DNA of 62,609 bases from Terriglobia bacterium (GTDB lineage Bacteria; Acidobacteriota; Terriglobia; Acidiferrales; UBA7541): NCBI GenBank assembly GCA_020073585.1, contig JAIQEV010000020.1:1-62609 (forward strand), written 5' to 3'. This document shows, piece by piece, positions 7,877 to 18,109 of this stretch. Position numbers and translations under genes: made by a program. The notes under the pieces are model-generated. The model made no database searches, was not told the DNA's origin, and worked only from the letters and a program-made list of their open reading frames with translations. The number at the start of each line of letters is the position of its first letter. The first letter of the stretch is position 1.

Positions 7877-8227
7877 TCAGCGCTCCGCAGCCGTCATGCT
7901 CCCCGATTCCGGCCGCCGCAACGGCCGGATCGTGAAGAAATTGTTCCGGCAGGGATCGCACCGCAGGGCCGGTAAATGCAAGGCCCGCCCCACAAACGAG
8001 AAGAATCCCACCACGCTCTCGCGCGGAACCCCGCGCAACCCTAAACTTCCGCATTGCCCGCAGTGCGCGTAAAAAAGTTGGCTGAGGGGCACGGCCGTCG
8101 CATAAAACCGCAGTTCGCATCCCGCGCACCGCCAGGGCAGCAGCCCGATCAGCCCCAGCGCGTGATCCTTATAGGACCTGCGCCGCGAGCGCTGGCATTC
8201 CCGATGTTTGCAGACCGGACAGTTCAC
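7877..8227 (-). CDS. Double zinc-ribbon hypothetical protein
   Basis: 116 residues from a GTG at 8227, chosen because AAAGGA lies 7 bases upstream and the protein then begins directly with the first Cys pair (NCPVC). Four CxxC pairs occur: CPVC (3-6), CAGC (34-37), CGQC (56-59) and CDPC (90-93), which suggests two zinc ribbons. The segment VVGFFSFVGRALHLPAL between the last two knuckles is hydrophobic and could be a membrane-dipping helix. Function is unknown; proteins of this layout are common as hypotheticals. It is divergent from queF, sharing about 170 bases of upstream DNA. A TTG at 8383 would lengthen it but has no support. Confidence 0.6.
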   Translation of the reverse strand: MNCPVCKHRECQRSRRRSYKDHALGLIGLLPWRCAGCELRFYATAVPLSQLFYAHCGQCGSLGLRGVPRESVVGFFSFVGRALHLPALRCDPCRNNFFTIRPLRRPESGSMTAAER

Positions 8228-8296
8228 CCGCGTATCCTTTGTGCTTGTGCCCGCCGGGCGCTCAGCGCTTCTCTCCCGGGACACGGCTTTTCCGCA

Positions 8297-8318
8297 TGTT
8301 GACCGTTTCGCGGTCGCC
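8297..8318. repeat. Palindrome of the GTTGACCGC...GCGGTCAC family
   Basis: TGTTGACCGTTTCGCGGTCG is an imperfect copy of a short palindrome that recurs near 40.0-40.2 kb, 42.1 kb and 42.3 kb. Here it lies in the shared upstream region of the zinc-ribbon gene and queF. Confidence 0.55.
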
Positions 8319-8400
8319 CTTACAACAGTAGCACGCGCGCCTCTGGCGCAAGCCTGCTTCCCGGAGTAAGAGTACAATAGCAAGCAACACAGGAGCCATC

Positions 8401-8811
8401 ATGAAGGCTTATACGGCGGACCACGCGCACTCCGGCATCCATACCAAGCTCCCCAAGCTTGATACCTGGCCCAATCAGTTTCCCGCCTATGTCATCACCA
8501 CCCGCTTTCCCGAATACACCTCCGTCTGCCCCAAGACCGGCCTCCCCGACTACGGCGCCATCACCATCCAGTACATGCCCCGCAAGGCCTGCCTCGAGCT
8601 GAAAGCCCTCAAACTCTATCTCCTCGCCTACCGCAATCTCGGCATCTTCTACGAAAACGCCGTCAACCGCATGCTGCGCGATATCGTTGCCGCCATCCAC
8701 CCCGAGTGGTGCGTCGTCCGCGGCGAATTCACTCCCCGCGGCGGTCTCTCCACCACCGTCCTGGCGCGCTGGCCCCGCCTCGCCCCGCGCCGGGAAAGAA
8801 ACTCCCGCTGA
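8401..8811 (+). CDS. queF: NADPH-dependent preQ0 reductase (7-cyano-7-deazaguanine reductase)
   Basis: 136-residue unimodular QueF of the tunnelling (T-)fold superfamily. It reduces the nitrile preQ0 to preQ1 in queuosine biosynthesis in the cytosol. The nucleophilic Cys is in TSVCPKTGLPDYG (Cys43, with Asp50 following), and the family's NADPH-binding motif appears as CLELKALKLYLLAYRN (64-79). The length fits the short single-domain type. AGGAGC precedes the ATG by about 5 bases. No other queuosine gene is next to it, so it is probably a single-gene unit; I saw no preQ1 riboswitch-like structure upstream. The C-terminal dozen residues are Arg/Pro-rich and unconserved. Confidence 0.95.
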   Translation: MKAYTADHAHSGIHTKLPKLDTWPNQFPAYVITTRFPEYTSVCPKTGLPDYGAITIQYMPRKACLELKALKLYLLAYRNLGIFYENAVNRMLRDIVAAIHPEWCVVRGEFTPRGGLSTTVLARWPRLAPRRERNSR

Positions 8812-8895
8812 ACAATTGTGGACAGACCTGCCCTCCCTGGGGATAATCGGGGGCATTCCGGGCCACCACACCAGCCCGTTGATTGAGGAGGCAAA

Positions 8896-9774
8896 ATGAG
8901 TACGTCCCCGAATGTGCCGAGTGCGGAAGAGTCGCATCACTACGAGGCCGCCGGCACCCCGCGGTGGATTTCCTTGCTGTTCGTTGTTCTTTTTCTGGGA
9001 CTCGCGGCTGTCGCCGTTGTGGGCCACTTGGCCAATACCAAGGTCGCCCAGGATCTCGCCAAAGCCCAGGATCAAAGCAAGATTCTCGCCGCCCAGTTGG
9101 ATCAGGCCAATTCCCGCCTGGCCGATATCAAGGGCCACATGGAAGTCACCGAGCAGAAACTCGGCATGACCCAGACGGAACTGGCCGAGGCCAAAAGCCG
9201 CGCTGAATCCATTCGCAAGGAACAGAAAGCCTCCGATCAGCGCCTCACCTCCCAGCTCGGCCAGGTCAAGCAGGAGAGCGAGGAAAAGATCGGTGCCGTG
9301 GCCACGGAAGTCGGCGGCGCCAAGAAGGACATCGAAGCGACGCGCACCGACCTGGAAGCCACCAAGTCCAAGCTCGAGCGCGCCCTCGGCGACATGGGCG
9401 TTATGAGCGGCCTCATCGCCCGCAACCGCGACGATCTCGAAGACCTCAAGCGCCGCGGCGATCGCAACTACTTCGAATTCACCATCCAGAAGTCCAAAAA
9501 CGCCGAACGCGTCGGCCCCGTGCAGATCTCCCTGCAAAAGGTGGACTCCAAGAAGGGCCGCTATACCATGACCGTCTTCGCCGATGACAAGTCCATCGAG
9601 AAGAAGGACCGCACCGTTGGCGAGCCGGTGCAGTTCTACACCAAGGGCGCCGGGCGCACCATGCCCTACGAAATCGTCGTCTTCGAAGTGGGCAAGAACT
9701 CGGCCTCGGGCTATCTGGCGACGCCCAAGGAAGCCGCGCCCGCTGCGGCGCCCGCGCCCAAGCCGGCCTCCTGA
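8896..9774 (+). CDS. Membrane-anchored coiled-coil hypothetical protein
   Basis: 292 residues. A short cytoplasmic N-terminus is followed by one transmembrane helix (WISLLFVVLFLGLAAVAVVG, residues 24-43), then about 130 residues of heptad-like Ala/Lys/Glu/Gln sequence (coiled coil), then a compact C-terminal domain (FEFTIQKSKNAERVGPVQIS to YEIVVFEVGKN) and an Ala/Pro tail. The order suggests a rod projecting into the periplasm with a small beta-rich cap. No family name can be given with confidence. GAGGAGG lies 6 bases before the ATG. A strong terminator follows, so it is probably monocistronic. Confidence 0.85.
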   Translation: MSTSPNVPSAEESHHYEAAGTPRWISLLFVVLFLGLAAVAVVGHLANTKVAQDLAKAQDQSKILAAQLDQANSRLADIKGHMEVTEQKLGMTQTELAEAKSRAESIRKEQKASDQRLTSQLGQVKQESEEKIGAVATEVGGAKKDIEATRTDLEATKSKLERALGDMGVMSGLIARNRDDLEDLKRRGDRNYFEFTIQKSKNAERVGPVQISLQKVDSKKGRYTMTVFADDKSIEKKDRTVGEPVQFYTKGAGRTMPYEIVVFEVGKNSASGYLATPKEAAPAAAPAPKPAS

Positions 9775-9807
9775 TTCCGGCCACCGGCGCGCTTCGTTCC
9801 ATTGCCG

Positions 9808-9863
9808 CGAAAGCCCTGTCCCGCTCCTGGAAATTTCAGGCCGGACAGGGCTTTCGTCTTTTC
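9808..9863 (+). terminator. Rho-independent terminator
   Basis: CGAAAGCCCTGTCC pairs with GGACAGGGCTTTCG, followed by TCTTTTC. It lies about 35 bases after the coiled-coil protein gene and before the VWFA gene. Confidence 0.85.
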
Positions 9864-9886
9864 CCCCGCCGGGCTACGATTCGGCC

Positions 9887-10951
9887 ATGCGCCTCCAGCG
9901 CCCCGCTGCGTCGCTCGCTCTCCTCGCTACTCTCTTCTTGCCCGCGGCTCCTTACTCCTCCGCGCAGCAGCCCTCCCCGCAATCCCCTGCTTCCATCCGC
10001 GTCGAGGTCAATCGCGTCAATGTCGGCGTGATCGTCACCGATGCCCAGGGAAAATTCGTCGAGGGCCTGCGCCAGCAGGACTTCCATGTTTTCGATGACG
10101 GCGTCGAGCAGCCCCTCACCAACTTTGCCGCCATGGACGAACCCGCGCAGATCGTTCTGCTCCTCGAGACCGGCCCCGCCGTCTATCTCCTCGAGGGCAG
10201 CCACGTGCGCGCCGCCTCTTCCCTTCTCGACGGCCTCGCCCCCGGCGACCGCATCGCCATCGTAGCTTACGCCGACCGCCCCTCGCCCCTGCTCGACTTC
10301 ACCGCCGACCTGCCGTCCGCCGCGGCCGCCCTTTCCTCTTTGCGCTTCAATCTCGGCTTCGGCCAGCTCAATCTCGCTTCCAGCCTCATCGCCCTCTACG
10401 ACAGCCTGGCCTCCCTGCCCGGCAAGAAAACCATCGTTCTGCTCTCCACCGGCGTGGACACTTCCCCGCAGCCCGCCTGGGACGCTCTTCCCGCGCGCCT
10501 GCTCACCGGCGACGTGCGCATCCTCGCCGTCTCCCTCGGCGGCGAATTGCGCGCTCCCCCTCCCACCGGCAAATCCGGCAAGCGCAGCAAGCAAGACAAG
10601 AAAAATCCTTCCCCGAATGCCGTTTCACCGGAAAAAGCCGCCGCCGCGGAACAGGGCTTCGCTGAAGCCGATGCCCGCCTCTCCGCCATCACCGCCGCCA
10701 CCGGCGGCCGCGTCTTCTTCCCCAAAGGCCCCCGCGAGTACCCCGCCGTCTACGCCCAGATCGCCCAGCTCGTCCGCCACGAATACAGCCTCAGCTTCGC
10801 CCCGCCCGCCCGCGACGGCCACGTCCACTCCCTCGAAGTCCGCGTCAGCTCCGCGCCCACACCGCCGGGTACACCCTCCGCCCCGCCCGCTCCCGCCACA
10901 CACCCCGTCTACCGCGTCGACCATCGCCGCGCCTACCTCGCTCCGCGCTAG
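9887..10951 (+). CDS. VWFA-related acidobacterial protein, secreted
   Basis: 354 residues. A signal peptide (RLQRPAASLALLATLFLPAA to SSAQ) is followed by IRVEVNRVNVGVIVTDAQGK, then FVEGLRQQDFHVFDDG, the N-terminal signature of the VWFA-related Acidobacterial domain family. A von Willebrand A-like fold follows (VLLLETGPAVY, GDRIAIVAYAD, KKTIVLLSTGVDT); the usual DxSxS metal site is weak (ETGPAVY). The C-terminus carries GGRVFFPKGP and HEYSLSFAPP, also typical of this family. Function is unknown; a periplasmic or surface adhesion or receptor role is guessed from VWA folds. The ATG at 9887 is preferred over an upstream in-frame start that lies inside the previous gene. Confidence 0.85.
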   Translation: MRLQRPAASLALLATLFLPAAPYSSAQQPSPQSPASIRVEVNRVNVGVIVTDAQGKFVEGLRQQDFHVFDDGVEQPLTNFAAMDEPAQIVLLLETGPAVYLLEGSHVRAASSLLDGLAPGDRIAIVAYADRPSPLLDFTADLPSAAAALSSLRFNLGFGQLNLASSLIALYDSLASLPGKKTIVLLSTGVDTSPQPAWDALPARLLTGDVRILAVSLGGELRAPPPTGKSGKRSKQDKKNPSPNAVSPEKAAAAEQGFAEADARLSAITAATGGRVFFPKGPREYPAVYAQIAQLVRHEYSLSFAPPARDGHVHSLEVRVSSAPTPPGTPSAPPAPATHPVYRVDHRRAYLAPR

Positions 10952-11018
10952 TCACACCTCTCCCCGCGCCGCCCTGTTTCCTGTTTGTCTGCTTGTACCG
11001 CGGAACTCTTGAGGGTTT

Positions 11019-13466
11019 CTACTCAAACTCTTTCAGCGTCTGCGCCATCTTCGTCAGCCGCTCGTCCGCCAGCGCAAACACCGTGCCCGCTTCGTACTTC
11101 CCGTCGCTGCCCAGTTGTCCCGCCGCCACCCCGGACAAAATCTCCAGCCCCTCTTCCACCTTGCCCACCGGATAGATGTGGAATTTCCCCGCGCCCACCG
11201 CCTCCAGCAAATCCTCGCGCAGCATCAGGTCTTCCACGTTCTCCACCGGTATGATCACTCCCTGCGTCCCCGTCAGCCCCTTGATCCGGCACACATCGTA
11301 AAACCCTTCGATCTTTTCGTTCACCCCGCCGATGGCCTGCACGTCCCCCTGCTGGTTCACCGACCCGGTCACCGCCAGCTCCTGCCGCAGCGGCAGTCCG
11401 GAAAGCGCCGAGAGCAGCGCGTAGATCTCCGTGATGCTGGCGCTGTCCCCGTCCACCCCCGCATACGACTGCTCGAAGCAGATGCTCGCCGCCAGCGATA
11501 GCGGCTTGTCCTGCGCGAACCGGCTGCGGATATACCCCGAGATGATCTGCATCCCCTTGTCGTGGAAGCGTCCGCTCAGGTTCGCTTCGCGCTCGATGTT
11601 GATCAGCCCCGCCTTGCCCAGCGCCGCCGACGCCGTGATGCGCACCGGCTTGCCGAACGAATACCCCCCGATCTCCAGCACGCTCAGCCCGTTCACCTGC
11701 CCGATGCGCGCGCCCCCTACGTCGATCAGCAGCGTGCCTTCATCAATCATCTCCCGGATGCGCGTCTCGATCAGGTTGTGCCGCTCCACCTTCAAGTCCA
11801 GCGCGCTGCGCACGTGCCCCGCGCGCACCTGCGCCTCGCTCGCTCCCCGCGCCGCGTACGACGCTTCCCGCGCCAGGTCCGCGATGTCCACGAACCGCGC
11901 CGTCACCTTGTTCCGCCGCCCCGCGCGCCGCACCCCGTACTCCAGCATCGCCGCGAACGCCCCGCGATCGAACGGCAGCAGCTTCTCCTGCTCGCACAGC
12001 GCCCGCAGCCGCCCCGCGTATTCCGCGATGACCCCGTCGCTCATGTGCATCTCTTCGTCGAATTCCACGCGCACCTTGAAAATCTTCTGGAAATCTTCCT
12101 CGTACTCGTACAGCAGCTCGTACATCTGCCGGTCCCCGATCAGGATCACCTTCACGTTCAGGTCCACCGGCTCCGGCTTCAGCGCGCTGCCCCCGAACGG
12201 AAAAAACATCTCCAGCGCCTGAATCTCCAGCCGGTTGTGGTTCAGCGTGCGCTTCAGCGCCCGCCACACCCCGGTCTCCGACAGCGCTTCCACCGCGTAC
12301 ATGATCAGGAATCCCCCGTCCGCCCGCAGCAGCGACCCTGCCCGCAGGTCCATGAAGTCGCTGCTCCATCCCCCGCGCGCGTCGTACGCCCGCTGAATCG
12401 TCCCGAACAGATTCGCGTACGTCGGCATGGTCTCGAAGATCACCGGCGATTCCTTCTCGTCGTTGTGCGCCAGGATCACGTTCACCCCGTACACCCGGAA
12501 AGGATCGCGCTCCGGCCCCGCCGGCTTCAACAGCCCTTCCACCGCCTCCCCGCTCTCCTCCTGCTCCCCCTCGCGCTCCTTGAACGGCTCCAGATTGTCC
12601 AGCAGGTGGTGCCGCACCTCTTCCAAATAATCGATCACCCCGTCGCCCGGATATTTCTCCTTCAGCTCTTCGATGAACCCGTCCAGCAGCACCGACGCCG
12701 CTTCCTGCTCCAGATAGCTCAGCTCGCTGGCCAGCTCCCGCGACAGCGTCAGCGTCTTCCGATACACCACCGTGAATTCCTGCCGGAACTGCTCGTACTT
12801 CCGCTCGATCCCTTCCGCCGCTCCCGCCTCCAGCTTGCCCTCGTGCACCATCTTGGCGATGTCCTCGATGGGCACCATCTGCCCGTCCAGCACCGGGAAA
12901 ATCTCCGGCAGCGCCACCGCCCCCACCTGCATGTGCCCCAGCGCGAACTGCTCCCGCGCGATGCGCCGCGTGAAGTCGTCCATCAAATCTTTCTCGCGCG
13001 CCGTGAAGCGCTCCACGATCCGCGCCTTCTGCCTCTGGAACGGCTCCCCCTCGAACACCTGCGGTATCCGCCGCCGCAGAAAATCCACTCCCGCCTGCAT
13101 GTCCTTCTTGAAGGAATTGGCCTGCCCCCGCTGCAGCGATAGCAGCCGCGGCCGGTCCGCGCTCTTGAAGTTGTTCACGTAGCAGCGGTCCAGCGAAGGT
13201 TTGGTCTCCGGGTGCACCTCGCGGATCATCCGCGCGATCGTGCCCCCGCGGCTGGTTCCCGCCAGCCCGCACACGAACACGTTGTACCCCGGCGCCGTCA
13301 GCTCCACCCCCATCTTCAGCGCCCGCAGCGCCCGCTCCTGCCCGATGAACCCTTCGCGCAGCTCCGCCTGCGCCGTCGTTTCAAACGGCAGCCGCGCCGG
13401 ATCGCACCGCCAGCGCAACTTCTCCGCCGGCAGCCCCCCGGGTAACGATGCTGGTTTGTTTGCCAT
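11019..13466 (-). CDS. Lon-like ATP-dependent protease (AAA_32 / LonB-like type)
   Basis: 815 residues, matching the Lon-like proteases whose N-terminal AAA region carries an inserted domain (AAA_32 family). The N-terminus has the GYNVFVCGLAGTSRGG nucleotide-binding loop. The C-terminal Lon protease domain has the catalytic dyad Ser675 in VDGDSASITE and Lys718 in GGVNEKIEGF, 43 residues apart as in Lon. It would degrade misfolded or regulatory proteins in the cytosol. Unlike canonical Lon there is no LAN substrate-binding domain. It is transcribed alone, convergent with the VWFA gene, and the ATG at 13466 fits the family start (KLRWRCDPARLPFETT near residue 18). Confidence 0.9.
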   Translation of the reverse strand: MANKPASLPGGLPAEKLRWRCDPARLPFETTAQAELREGFIGQERALRALKMGVELTAPGYNVFVCGLAGTSRGGTIARMIREVHPETKPSLDRCYVNNFKSADRPRLLSLQRGQANSFKKDMQAGVDFLRRRIPQVFEGEPFQRQKARIVERFTAREKDLMDDFTRRIAREQFALGHMQVGAVALPEIFPVLDGQMVPIEDIAKMVHEGKLEAGAAEGIERKYEQFRQEFTVVYRKTLTLSRELASELSYLEQEAASVLLDGFIEELKEKYPGDGVIDYLEEVRHHLLDNLEPFKEREGEQEESGEAVEGLLKPAGPERDPFRVYGVNVILAHNDEKESPVIFETMPTYANLFGTIQRAYDARGGWSSDFMDLRAGSLLRADGGFLIMYAVEALSETGVWRALKRTLNHNRLEIQALEMFFPFGGSALKPEPVDLNVKVILIGDRQMYELLYEYEEDFQKIFKVRVEFDEEMHMSDGVIAEYAGRLRALCEQEKLLPFDRGAFAAMLEYGVRRAGRRNKVTARFVDIADLAREASYAARGASEAQVRAGHVRSALDLKVERHNLIETRIREMIDEGTLLIDVGGARIGQVNGLSVLEIGGYSFGKPVRITASAALGKAGLINIEREANLSGRFHDKGMQIISGYIRSRFAQDKPLSLAASICFEQSYAGVDGDSASITEIYALLSALSGLPLRQELAVTGSVNQQGDVQAIGGVNEKIEGFYDVCRIKGLTGTQGVIIPVENVEDLMLREDLLEAVGAGKFHIYPVGKVEEGLEILSGVAAGQLGSDGKYEAGTVFALADERLTKMAQTLKEFE

Positions 13467-13565
13467 GGATTTCTTCCGAGCGCGCTACTCTAGCACAAGC
13501 CGGCCCGCCGTGGATGCTCCCGGCTCAAGACGCTTGCTTATCAATAGCCATCAACTTATGCAACC

Positions 13566-13692
13566 CCGTCATCCCGAGCGCGGCGAGGGATCTCTCTTCG
13601 TTTTTCGCATTTACGCGATGGCCTCTAGCCCGCCTTTCTTCTCTGCGTACCCTCCGCGTCCTCTGCGTCTCGGCGTTATCTTTACTCTTCCC
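13566..13692. repeat. Dispersed intergenic repeats
   Basis: Two repeat types lie side by side here: a CCGTCATCCCGAGCG...GAGGGATCTC motif (13566-13600), familiar from many acidobacterial genomes, and a CTCTGCG(T/C)CCTCTGCG-type tract ending GCGTTATCTTTACTCTTCCC (about 13640-13692). The second recurs near 16.1 kb and 16.9 kb, and in reverse orientation near 36.06 kb. The remaining bases of this 290-bp gap show nothing else. Confidence 0.6.
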
Positions 13693-13758
13693 CCGCCCGC
13701 TGCAGCACGAGCACGCTTGCATGTTCACGCAGCTTTACTTCCCACCGGAACAAATCCC

Positions 13759-15372
<1,614 letters not shown>

Positions 15373-15410
15373 ATCCCAGCCGCCCCGCCCCTTCCGCCAC
15401 TAGTTTTTAC

Positions 15411-15455
15411 CCCTGCGCTCGCGCGAGCATATCACTTCCGCACTTCCCCGCCGCG
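15411..15455. repeat. Degenerate copy of the repeat that flanks the toxin-antitoxin pair
   Basis: GCGCGAGCATATCACTTCCG and the following CACTTCCCCGCCG closely match the middle part of the two longer repeats at 16031-16176 and 16811-16964. Only about 45 bases are recognisable. Confidence 0.5.
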
Positions 15456-15575
15456 CTGTGTGCCGAGGAATGAAACAAGCGTGCTCCTTACGCCTGTTTT
15501 TGGCTTTCGCAGCTGTACCAAAAAGCGAGGCCCTCATTGTCTAGATTAGCCAGGTGCACTACAGAGGGACTTCGT

Positions 15576-15914
15576 TTACCTCGACCCAGCGAAGAATGCG
15601 TCCGGAATAATGATGGCCAGTGATATAAGCAAGCACGTGACGACCATCGCTTTGTCAACTGTGGACACGAAATGCCACCGTCTAAGAGCGTAAATTACAG
15701 CCGGAATCAACCACAACATAAGCAAGTAACAGCACAAAACCCCGATGATAGATAAAAACGGGTGAGTGTGCATCAAGCTGAATCCCACCATCTGAGGCCC
15801 GCTAGCCAATGTCCAGACTGTTTTCTCCCACGCGATCCGGGCGGCAAACAGAGGCCCAAAAGGCGAGAGGCACAACCAGACTATCCGTAGCCAATGTGGA
15901 AAGGCACTTCGCAT
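15576..15914 (-). CDS. Small membrane protein, hypothetical
   Basis: 112 residues with three predicted membrane segments: one near the N-terminus (LRIVWLCLSPFGPLFAARIA), one around FLSIIGVLCCYLLMLWLIPAV and one at the C-terminus (AMVVTCLLISLAIIIPDAFF). No family recognised. The ATG at 15914 is used; no strong ribosome site was seen. The DNA is lower in GC than its neighbours and sits between repeat copies, which hints at recent arrival. It could be a chance frame, but the membrane pattern and length argue for a real gene. Confidence 0.5.
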   Translation of the reverse strand: MRSAFPHWLRIVWLCLSPFGPLFAARIAWEKTVWTLASGPQMVGFSLMHTHPFLSIIGVLCCYLLMLWLIPAVIYALRRWHFVSTVDKAMVVTCLLISLAIIIPDAFFAGSR

Positions 15915-16291
15915 GTCACGTCTCCCTCAAATTGTCTGAATTCGAACACAGCTACCACTAAGAAGGGCCAGCAATAATGTCCACGAAGGCATCGCATCAA
16001 CGTCGGCGATTCATTAGATCGGCGGGCGGCCCACGCCTTCCGACTTTTCTCTTTTTGACGCCTGCGCACGGCGCGAGCATCCCACTTCTGCACTTCACCC
16101 TAGAGACCGCTCCGCTCTGCGCTCTCCGCGTTATCTTTTTCTCTCCTTTGCTCCCCTCTTCCTCGAATCCCATTCGGCGGCTGCGGGTGCTCACTGCTTT
16201 TCTTGCCGCCGTTGGCATTGTCCCCAGTCGACGAATCGGATCCGCGTTTCATCCTCTTGCCTCCACCACTAATACCGGCTACCATCGGCAC
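15915..16291. other. Non-coding stretch holding the left direct repeat of the TA locus
   Basis: About 377 bases. The open frame that runs through it in front of the antitoxin is not protein-like (Arg/Pro/Leu-rich and made of repeat DNA). The only clear content is the repeat at 16031-16176. Confidence 0.6.
16031..16176. repeat. Direct repeat, left copy, flanking the toxin-antitoxin pair
   Basis: About 146 bases running from CCACGCCTTCCGACTTTTCT to TCGAATCCCATTCG. It matches, with scattered changes and a short indel, the copy at 16811-16964. Shared blocks include GAGACCGCTCCGCTCTGCGC and GCGTTATCTTTTTCTCTCC. The two copies are in the same orientation, about 780 bases apart start to start, and bracket the antitoxin and toxin genes. 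Confidence 0.8.
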
Positions 16292-16480
16292 ATGGGGAAG
16301 GCCAAGGAATTCGACTTCGAGAAACCGGCTCCTGTCATTGATGAGGAAGACGAGGCTACCCTCGCCGCCATCGATGAAGGCATCCGCGATGCCAAAGCTG
16401 GGCGAGCCGTTCCCATCGAGGAAGTTCGCAAACTCTTGTCACAGTGGATTACCGCCTCCTCTTCACGCAAAGGGCGCTAA
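16292..16480 (+). CDS. Antitoxin of a ParE/RelE-type module
   Basis: 62 residues from the ATG at 16292: an acidic N-terminus (KEFDFEKPAPVIDEEDEATL) followed by AAIDEGIRDAKAGRAVPIEEVRKLLSQW, the helix pattern of small antitoxins encoded with ParE-like toxins. Its 3' end overlaps the toxin gene by 37 bases, the usual arrangement. A longer frame upstream is repeat DNA and is not part of the gene. It should neutralise the toxin and repress its own operon; no operator could be singled out. Confidence 0.8.
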   Translation: MGKAKEFDFEKPAPVIDEEDEATLAAIDEGIRDAKAGRAVPIEEVRKLLSQWITASSSRKGR

Positions 16481-16734
16481 ACGATCTCGCCTCGATCATC
16501 GGCCACATTGCCGAAGACGACGCTGAGGCCGCTTCCCGTTTTGGCACTGCTTTGCTCGACCACGTGGACTTGCTGACTCGCTTTCCCCGCATGGGCAGCA
16601 CCATCCGAAAACGGTCGCGGGTGCGCAAATTGTTGCATAGCCCGATTTTGGTCTACTACCAAATCCGCGAAGATAAGCGCCTCGTGGAAGTGCTTCACGT
16701 CCGCCATGGATCACGCAAGTCGCCGGCATTTTGA
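16444..16734 (+). CDS. ParE/RelE-superfamily toxin
   Basis: 96 residues from a GTG at 16444 that lies inside the antitoxin gene. The fold signature is typical: YRLLFTQRALNDLASIIGHI (residues 3-22), then HVDLLTRFPRMGSTI and VYYQIREDKRLVEVLHVRHGSR, the C-terminal beta-hairpin with Arg/His residues. ParE members block DNA gyrase and RelE members cut mRNA; the RxxLxDL-like start favours ParE. Translation is probably coupled to the antitoxin. The whole module lies between two long direct repeats, as if moved or deletable as a unit. Confidence 0.88.
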   Translation: MDYRLLFTQRALNDLASIIGHIAEDDAEAASRFGTALLDHVDLLTRFPRMGSTIRKRSRVRKLLHSPILVYYQIREDKRLVEVLHVRHGSRKSPAF

Positions 16735-16810
16735 AACCGCTGTTGGCTTCACCCTGATTTCGAGCCATCGCGACTTCGCCGGGCTATTTCCCTGCAATTC
16801 GCCAGGTAGT

Positions 16811-16964
16811 CCACGCCTTCCGATTTTTCTCTTTTTTACGCCTGTGCGCGGCGCGACCATACCACTTCCAGACTTCACCGCCGAGACCGCTCCGCTCTGC
16901 GCTCTCCGCGTCTCTGCGTTATCTTTTTCTCTCCCTCGTTCCCCTCTTTCTCGAATCCCATTCG
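16811..16964. repeat. Direct repeat, right copy, flanking the toxin-antitoxin pair
   Basis: About 154 bases from CCACGCCTTCCGATTTTTCT to TCGAATCCCATTCG, the partner of 16031-16176. It carries an extra GTCTCTGC-like insertion in the CTCTGCG tract. Confidence 0.8.
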
Positions 16965-16980
16965 ACCGGTACGCGTGCTC

Positions 16981-18045
16981 TCATGCGCCGCCCGGCTCCC
17001 GCTGCTGCATGTACCCCCGGAAAACGCCCAGCGCCGCCGCCACGATCGTCGGCCCGATCACCAGCCCCAGCATCCCGAAGGCGTCCAGCCCGCCCAGCAC
17101 CCCGATGAACAGCAGCAAACTGTTCAACTGCGTGCGGTTGCGCAGCAGCAGCGGCCGCAAAAAATTGTCCACCACTCCGGCGATCCCTCCGCAAAACGCC
17201 ACCACCACCAGCGCCTTGCCCCAATGCCCCGTCAACCCCAGCCACAGCGCCGCCGGCACCCACACCAGAGCCGAACCCACCACCGGCACCAGCGACAGAA
17301 ACGTCAGCAGCACCCCCCAGAACACCGGCGTCGCAAAGCCCACGACGGCAAACGAGATGCCCCCCAGCGTGCCCTGCACCGCGGCAATCAGCAGCCCCAC
17401 GGCCACCCCCGCGAAGATCAGGTCCCGCGATTCCCGCATCACGCTCTCCTGCAGCGCATCCTCGAAGGGCAGCAGGCGCCGCACCCCGCGCACGATGCTC
17501 TCCCCGTCGCGAAAAATGAAAAACAGCGCGAACAGCAGCAGAAACAGATTGAACAGAAACGCAAAGACGTTGCGCACCAGCGCCGCCAGTTGCCCGGCCA
17601 GAAACGACGCGGTCCTCTCCGCCGCCTGCTGCAGCGGCCCCGAAAGATCCGCCTGCTGCCACGCCGCCGGTAGCACGTGCCGCAGCCAGCCCAGCACCTG
17701 CGCCGGCAGCTGCGTCTGCGGGTCCCGGAACAGTTTCTGCGCCGCCGCCGAGGCTTCCAGCGCTTCCCGCGCCGTCAGCGTCAGCACCACCAGCGACGGC
17801 ACCACCAGAAACAGCGCCACCGCCAGCGTGCTCAGCAGCGACGCCGGGGTCGCGGAAAACCGCCTCGCCAGCCGCTTGTGCATGGGATAAAAGAAGATCG
17901 CCAGGATCGCCGACCACGCCAGCGGCACCAGAAACCCTTCCGTGATCCGGTACACCAGGTAGCCGAGCAGCAACAGCCCGCCATAGGACAGCACCGTGGC
18001 GAGACGGTCACTCGTGTTCTTGGCCGGGGATTCGGGTCTGCTCAT
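16981..18045 (-). CDS. AI-2E family transporter (PerM/TqsA-like permease)
   Basis: 354-residue multi-span inner-membrane protein of the AI-2E transporter (UPF0118) family. Hydrophobic segments are arranged in the family pattern: a pair near the N-terminus (VLSYGGLLLLGYLVYRI, FLVPLAWSAILAIFFYP), one at about 70-90, a periplasmic stretch, then a C-terminal bundle with GTLGGISFAVVGFATPVFWG, and a final GPTIVAAALGVFRGYMQ. Members export small molecules or act as ion antiporters; the substrate here is unknown. The family's start (residues 20-40) supports the ATG at 18045. It is divergent from the MFS gene, with about 64 bases between the starts. Confidence 0.88.
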   Translation of the reverse strand: MSRPESPAKNTSDRLATVLSYGGLLLLGYLVYRITEGFLVPLAWSAILAIFFYPMHKRLARRFSATPASLLSTLAVALFLVVPSLVVLTLTAREALEASAAAQKLFRDPQTQLPAQVLGWLRHVLPAAWQQADLSGPLQQAAERTASFLAGQLAALVRNVFAFLFNLFLLLFALFFIFRDGESIVRGVRRLLPFEDALQESVMRESRDLIFAGVAVGLLIAAVQGTLGGISFAVVGFATPVFWGVLLTFLSLVPVVGSALVWVPAALWLGLTGHWGKALVVVAFCGGIAGVVDNFLRPLLLRNRTQLNSLLLFIGVLGGLDAFGMLGLVIGPTIVAAALGVFRGYMQQREPGGA

Positions 18046-18109
18046 GCGCGGTATATACTCCTAGAAGTCGGTGCATGCAGGCCCCTCGCCGGGCCGCCGG
18101 CGCAGCCGC

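Noticed and set aside
8319-8400. Possible preQ1 riboswitch before queF
   Set aside because: The leader is short and lacks a recognisable preQ1 pseudoknot pattern; only a normal ribosome site is seen.
11562-13142. 526-codon open frame opposite the Lon-like protease gene
   Set aside because: Composition typical of antisense GC-rich DNA; the Lon-like frame has the Ser/Lys dyad and AAA motifs.
15977-16291. N-terminal extension of the antitoxin frame
   Set aside because: It translates the direct repeat; antitoxin-like sequence starts only at the ATG at 16292.
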